Shown: positions 59,426-64,000 of the stretch, piece after piece | How the letters are laid out: each line of letters begins with the position of its first letter | Position numbering within the stretch: position 1 is the first letter of the stretch | Origin: Serripes groenlandicus | Lineage: Eukaryota > Mollusca > Bivalvia > Cardiida > Cardiidae | DNA: 64,000 bases | Direction: 5' to 3' | Assembly (NCBI GenBank): GCA_031761405.1 | Contig: JASEVX010000008.1 | Location: forward strand, 42,689,269-42,753,268 | The notes under the pieces: model-generated | Told to the model about the DNA's origin: nothing | The model's input: the letters and a program-made list of their open reading frames with translations, nothing else | Database searches by the model: none | Made by a program: the position numbers and the translations under genes

Positions 59426-61657
59426 CAAGAGGCCCAAGAGGGCCAGTATCGCTCCACTGCCATAAGATTGATTGATTGATTGGGGTTTAACGCCGTTTTT
59501 AACAATTTCTCAGTCATATCACGACGGCCAGTTCACCTACTCATGTGTTTCCTGGCTTTCTCACACCAGTACTCCACACAACAATCTTTCCAAGCAACTG
59601 GCTGCTTTTCCACATATACCCACTGCCATAAGCAAAAATTAAATCTCCAAACAGCCCTGCCCCCTGCATGGTGGCCATATTTTTTACCATTCACCATGGC
59701 TTGAAGGTATCTTGTAGATTGTCACCAAAGGAACATTTCTGCAAAATTATTTGAAAATCGGCAAAACAGTTTAGGAGGGGAAGATTTTTAAAGTTTTCAC
59801 TTTTAAAAGCCAATATAAGGCTAACAGCCCCATCCCCTGGCAGCTATATATTAAAGCAAGACACTTTAGAGGAGGAGAAGATTTTTTAATTTTTCACTAT
59901 AGCCATATTTATAAAGACAAATAGCCCCAATGCCCCCCCCCCCCAACCCCGCCCCCTGGTGGCCATCTTGTTTGACCAATCAACATGGCTTGAAGGAGTC
60001 TGATAGAGGGTCACCCAAGGATTATTTCAACACAATTATTTTAAAATCAGCCCAACACTTTCGGAGAAGAAGATTTTTTAAGTTATCACTAAATCCATAT
60101 AAGGCAAAATAGCCCCACCCCTGACGGCCATAGTTTTTTACCAATCAACATGGCTTGAAGGAATCTTATAGAGGGTCACTTTACAACCATTTCTACAAAA
60201 TTTCAGAGGAGAAGATTTTTTTAAGTTTTCACTATAGCCATATAACTTATAAGGCAAAATAGCCCCACCTTCAGGCAGCCATGTTTTACGACCAATCAAC
60301 ATGGCTTGAAGGAATATGAAATAGGGTCACGGTCACCCAAGGAACATTTCCGCAAAGTTATTTGAAAATTGGCAAGACACTTTCGGAGAAGAAGATTTTT
60401 TAAATTTTCACTTTAAGGCAAAATAGCCCTGCCCCCTCGCGGCCATTTTTTTCGAACAATCAACATGGCTTGAAGGAATCTGATAGAGGGTAACCCAAGG
60501 AACATTACTACAAAATTATTTGGAAATCGGCCTGGCACTTTCGGAGGAGAAGACTTTTTCACTATTTTTTCTTTCTGTTGCCATGGAAACCAGAACTTTG
60601 CATGGATCCAAAAAAAATGAAAGAATTAGGAGAGGACATTGAGAGGATGCTTCCTAGTTTCATCCCAATTGGCCAAGTGGTTAATGAGGAGAAGTCGTTT
60701 GGAGCAAAACGTTGACTCACACATGCCGACAATTCGGCACGACATAAAATATTATGGAAACATTTTATATAATTTTGAAGGAACAAAATTTAAATAACTA
60801 GATTGTTCTACAATTTGGCAAACTTTCTGATAAAGTTTCAACATGCTCAAGTTCAAAATGCAGTTTCAAGAGTGTTAACAAGATTTTCCTTAAATTTGGC
60901 CTAGTGACCTAGCGTTTGACCCAATATGACCTATATCTGAACTTGGCCTAGATATCATCAAGACAAACATTCTGACAAAGTTTCAACTTGTTCAAGTTTA
61001 AAATGTGGCTTCCAGAGTGTTAACAAGATTTTCCTTCAATTTGGCCTTTGTGACCTAGTTTTTGACCTGACATGACCTATATTCAAACTTGGCATAGATA
61101 TCACTATGACAAATATTCTGACAAAGTTTCAACATGCTCAAGCCAAAAATGCGGCTTCCAGAATGTTAACAAGATTTTCATTAAATTTGGCATAGTGACC
61201 TAGTTTTTGACCAGACATGACCATATTCGAACTTGGCCTAGCTAGATATCATCAGGACAAACTTTCTGATAAAGTTTCAACATGCTCAAGTTTAAAATGT
61301 GGCTTCCAGAGTTTTAACAAGATTTTCCTTCAATTTGACCTAGTGACCTAGTTTTTGACCAGACATGACCTATATTCGAACATGGTTTCAACATGCTCAC
61401 GCCAAAAATGTGGCTTCCAGAGTGTTAACAAGATTTTCATTAAATTTGGCATAGTGACCTAGTTTTTGGCCCGACATGACCCAGTTTCGAACTTGGCCTA
61501 GATTTGATCGAGATATATGTTCTGATAAACTTTCATGAAGATTGGATGCAAAATGTTGCCTCTAGTGTGTTAACAATCAAATGTTGACGACTGACGACGG
61601 ACAAAAGGCGATCACAAAAACTCACCTTGAGAACTTTGTGCTCTGGTGAGCTAAAAA
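59426..61657 (+). mobile_element. A-type tandem-core element with two kinds of core
   Basis: The head AACAAGAGGCCCAAGAGGGC then CAGTATCGCTCCACTGCC is split by a SINE (59467-59619). Core 1 (59633-60560): units with TTTCACTATAGCCATATAAG and ATGGCTTGAAGGAATCTGAT. Core 2 (60830-61560): five units of about 147 bp with GTGTTAACAAGATTTTCCTT and TGACCTAGTTTTTGACC. Tail GACGACTGACGACGGACAAA, GGCGATCACAAAAACTCACC, ending TGGTGAGCTAAAAA. Confidence 0.75.
59467..59619 (-). mobile_element. 5'-truncated SINE S1 with 13-bp target-site duplication
   Basis: Perfect duplication CCACTGCCATAAG at 59454-59466 and 59620-59632. The 3' end on the minus strand reads GGCGTTAAACCCCAATCAAT CAATCAAT. The tRNA head is missing. 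Confidence 0.93.
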
Positions 61658-61730
61658 GTTGAAAACATTTCAGACCAAAGGTGAAATTGCTCAATGTTTA
61701 GCTCATGTGTTGCAGTAAGTTTGTTTCATT
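61658..61730 (-). repeat. right half of the split MITE
   Basis: GTTGAAAACATTTCAGACCA, AAGGTGAAATTGCTC. See 59303-59425. Confidence 0.55.
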
Positions 61731-61734
61731 CTAA

Positions 61735-62237
61735 AGTGTTTTATGCCGTTTTCAAAATAAATTCAGTTATTTCACGGCATTAAAGTCTTTGGACCTTCAC
61801 ACATAGACTATTAATATAGTTCATTTGTGGATAAAACATTATGCTAATTGCAATAGCATTTGTCATTTAAAGGACAGAATGAATGTCCAAGACAGGGTTC
61901 TAACTCACTACCTATGGAGTGATAACCATCACAGTACAAACCGAGCTATCATAACCCAACATGTAAGAATATGATACTTTATGTAACAATGTGATAATTC
62001 TTAGGAAAAAGATCATTTCTTCCAAATTGTTGTTGAAATCCTATAAATTATCAGAATGGACACCAGTATCTGGTCTTTTTACAAGTTTTAAGTTTTAAAC
62101 CTTTATTTGATAACAAACGTTGTGTGCTTATGGGCAATAATCCCCCCCCCCCAAAAAAAAAATGTTTTCAATCAAAATTAAACTTGCAATTTTCCAGATG
62201 TTAAGTTCTAGTCTGCTACAGATGTTTTCTAACGACT
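61735..62237. other. SINE remnant then unique sequence
   Basis: TTTTATGCCGTTTTCAAAAT and TCAGTTATTTCACGGCATT (about 61738-61785) are SINE-like; C10/A9 runs at about 62142. No gene. Confidence 0.4.
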
Positions 62238-62966
62238 AAACAAGAGGGGCCACGAAGGCCAAAATTGACCACTTGAGTATCATTACACTTAAGATCTAGG
62301 AAGTATGTAAAAGTTAAAACGGTCGTGTTCGGGATGATCAAAGGCATATTATGAAAAGTAACATGCAAAACTGTACACATTGTCCCAATTTTATTGTTGT
62401 AGCTAAAAATCCATAAAAATATGTCTAAATGTCATTCAGTCAAAAAAGGAAAATAACCAAAATGAGTGCCGCCCACTGGTGGCCGTGTGTTTAAACAAAA
62501 CAGAAAAGATAAAACAATCTAAGAGGGTCACCCAAGAAACAAGTATGAATCATTTTCAAATCTGGCCATTACTCTTTGGAAATGAAGATATACATTTATA
62601 CACTTAAAGACATCCCTGTGGTTAAAATAATTTCAACAATTGGTAGAGGGGCCAAATAAAGATTATTGCTCAATATTTTTAGACATGTTTTTAACGGATT
62701 GTAATTATATATTTGAACAAACTTGCTGAAGGTCATCCAAGGAATACTTGAGTCAAATTATTTTCAAATTGGGGCAGTACTTTTGCATGAGATCTTTCTA
62801 AGTTTCCAGTTCTTAAATCTATTTTTATATAGTACCTGTGACCTTGCTATGCAATGGATTGTAATAGTTTTAACAGTTTGAACAACTTTGAAAGAGGACC
62901 CATTAAGCATCAATTAGGTCATCACAATAGCTAACCATCAGCATATTGTGCTCAGGTGAGCTAAAA
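62238..62966 (+). mobile_element. A-type tandem-core element
   Basis: Head AACAAGAGGGGCCACGAAGG (GGGGCC/GGCC hairpin); decayed core with TTTGAACAACTTTGAAAGAG; tail ATTGTGCTCAGGTGAGCTAA. Confidence 0.7.
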
Positions 62967-63293
62967 TTGTCATAATAAGTTCATGAAAACATCTAGGCAA
63001 AATTATGAAACTTTTCTATAAAACAAAAGTACAATTTATTATTAAATGGAGTTGAAAACATTGTGGTATAAAGAGAAGTTGCTCATTAAAAACTATTTCT
63101 CCTTTTGTCAAAAAGTTTTCAAAAGTCATCAGATGAATCTCTATAATTGAAATGGTAACCTATGACTTCAAGTGGAAAATATTGTGGCAAAAGGAGAAAT
63201 CGCTTGTTTTGAGCAATGTCTTCTTTTAGCACTGTTTCAAAAAGCTGTTTGCTGCAGAGGCGCCAGAAAGTGTCTATATGAGGAAAAGGGTAC
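62967..63293 (-). repeat. composite of two MITE copies
   Basis: TTCATGAAAACATCTAGGCA through GTTGAAAACATTGTGGTATA, then a second copy from ATCTCTATAATTGAAATGGT to TATATGAGGAAAAGGG. Confidence 0.7.
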
Positions 63294-64000
63294 AAGTGGT
63301 TTTCTTGGATAAAATTCTTACCAAAGGTTCCAATCAAGTAGTATGGCTGTTAATCCATCTTCTTCTTATTCATAAATTAGACGTCTTTTATTCCATCATA
63401 GCATATAAATTATTTGGTAAACTATGTCCTTTTTTCAACATCTATCGCTTGGAAAAGTCCAAAATAATAAATCTCAAATGTATGTCAGAATTCTTATAAT
63501 AAGGTTCATACGTTTGAAAAAAGGTGTATGATAAATCTCATGTACACTTAACTTGTCTAGATTATTATATGTGTGTTAGCAAATAACTCAAAGACTCTAT
63601 ATTTATGTAACACTTTTCTTGTTTGTTTTTGGGTTTTTTAAATTTAAATACAAAACAGTCTCAGTATTCTAGTTGTTTTATGTTTGGACAGGCTTGTAAA
63701 TGTTATACCATCTGATTAAAATGTTCAATTTGAGCTTTTTGACAATATGAAAATCACATAACAAAGTGACAGATAATATACTTATATTTGCCTCAATATA
63801 TGTAAGTATGTTAGTTTACTTTTAAAAACACTGAATTTTTCAGTTGTCACTCCATTGCTTCATGCTTAAAGTTGTATCTATTAAAGGCCCATAACTGTTT
63901 AGCCTCAGCCTTTGTAAATAAATCTTTCCTTGGCGAATCAGTCAAACTTTGAAACTACAGTGTTCCAGATGGGATTATTTGAATATCTTCTTTCCAACAC
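63294..64000. other. unique AT-rich sequence
   Basis: No gene or element recognised; frames are short and AT-driven. Confidence 0.35.

Overview
The window is eukaryotic, AT-rich, intron-containing and dominated by repeats. Repeat styles (tandem-core interspersed elements, tRNA-derived SINEs ending in GATT-rich tails, TTAA-flanked MITEs) and a metazoan-type split gene suggest a mollusc, most likely a bivalve. That assignment is inference; no species is claimed.

Genes. Two genes can be assembled exon by exon, both on the minus strand. (1) 55540 to 40288: an 11-exon gene whose exons join in phase into a 634-residue eEF1A-like GTPase. It has a 121-residue low-complexity N-terminal extension, an altered P-loop (GHKASGKST), conserved DxPGH/NKMD/SGW motifs, domains II and III, and an acidic C-terminal tail in place of the usual lysine-rich one. 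(2) 25943 to 24443: a compact three-exon gene, found only by splicing short reading frames, with a Myb/SANT-like flavour (NFS...W...KWDNL) and an open 5' end. Three decayed coding relics are present: a tyrosine-recombinase N-terminal fragment (6587-7018, +), the C-terminal tail of a non-LTR retrotransposon reverse-transcriptase protein (15304-15537, -), and a frame-shifted GIN/KRBA2-like integrase fragment (22262-22625, -) lying between the arms of a TIR element.

Layout. 1-6000: minisatellites, an inverted-arm element with a microsatellite core, CT microsatellites and near-identical duplicated blocks on both sides of a 200-N gap; this end looks poorly polished. 6.0-11.5 kb: recombinase relic followed by tandem-core repeats, including an array of AGGTCA direct repeats. 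11.5-24 kb: mostly unique AT-rich sequence sprinkled with MITEs, a 5-copy tandem repeat and the integrase/TIR element. 24.4-26 kb: Myb/SANT-like gene. 26.8-28.0 kb: a 73-bp satellite array of about 16 units. 28.0-36.0 kb: large composite elements, some nested. 36-40 kb: MITE cluster and foldback hairpins. 40.3-55.6 kb: the eEF1A-like gene, whose introns are packed with MITEs, SINEs and tandem-core elements. 55.6-64 kb: more of the same with no recognised gene.

The most abundant element is a ~230-bp palindromic MITE with TTAA ends (TTAACCCTTTCCC...GGGAAAGGGTTAA), the signature expected of piggyBac-type mobilisation. At least 30 full or partial copies are visible. Several pairs share one TTAA, and three copies sit within about 30 bp of splice donors of the eEF1A-like gene. 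The best candidates for something undescribed are the divergent eEF1A-like protein, the palindrome-rich TIR element carrying integrase remnants, and the recurrent architecture of tandem-core elements (head hairpin, tandem core, tail complementary to the head).
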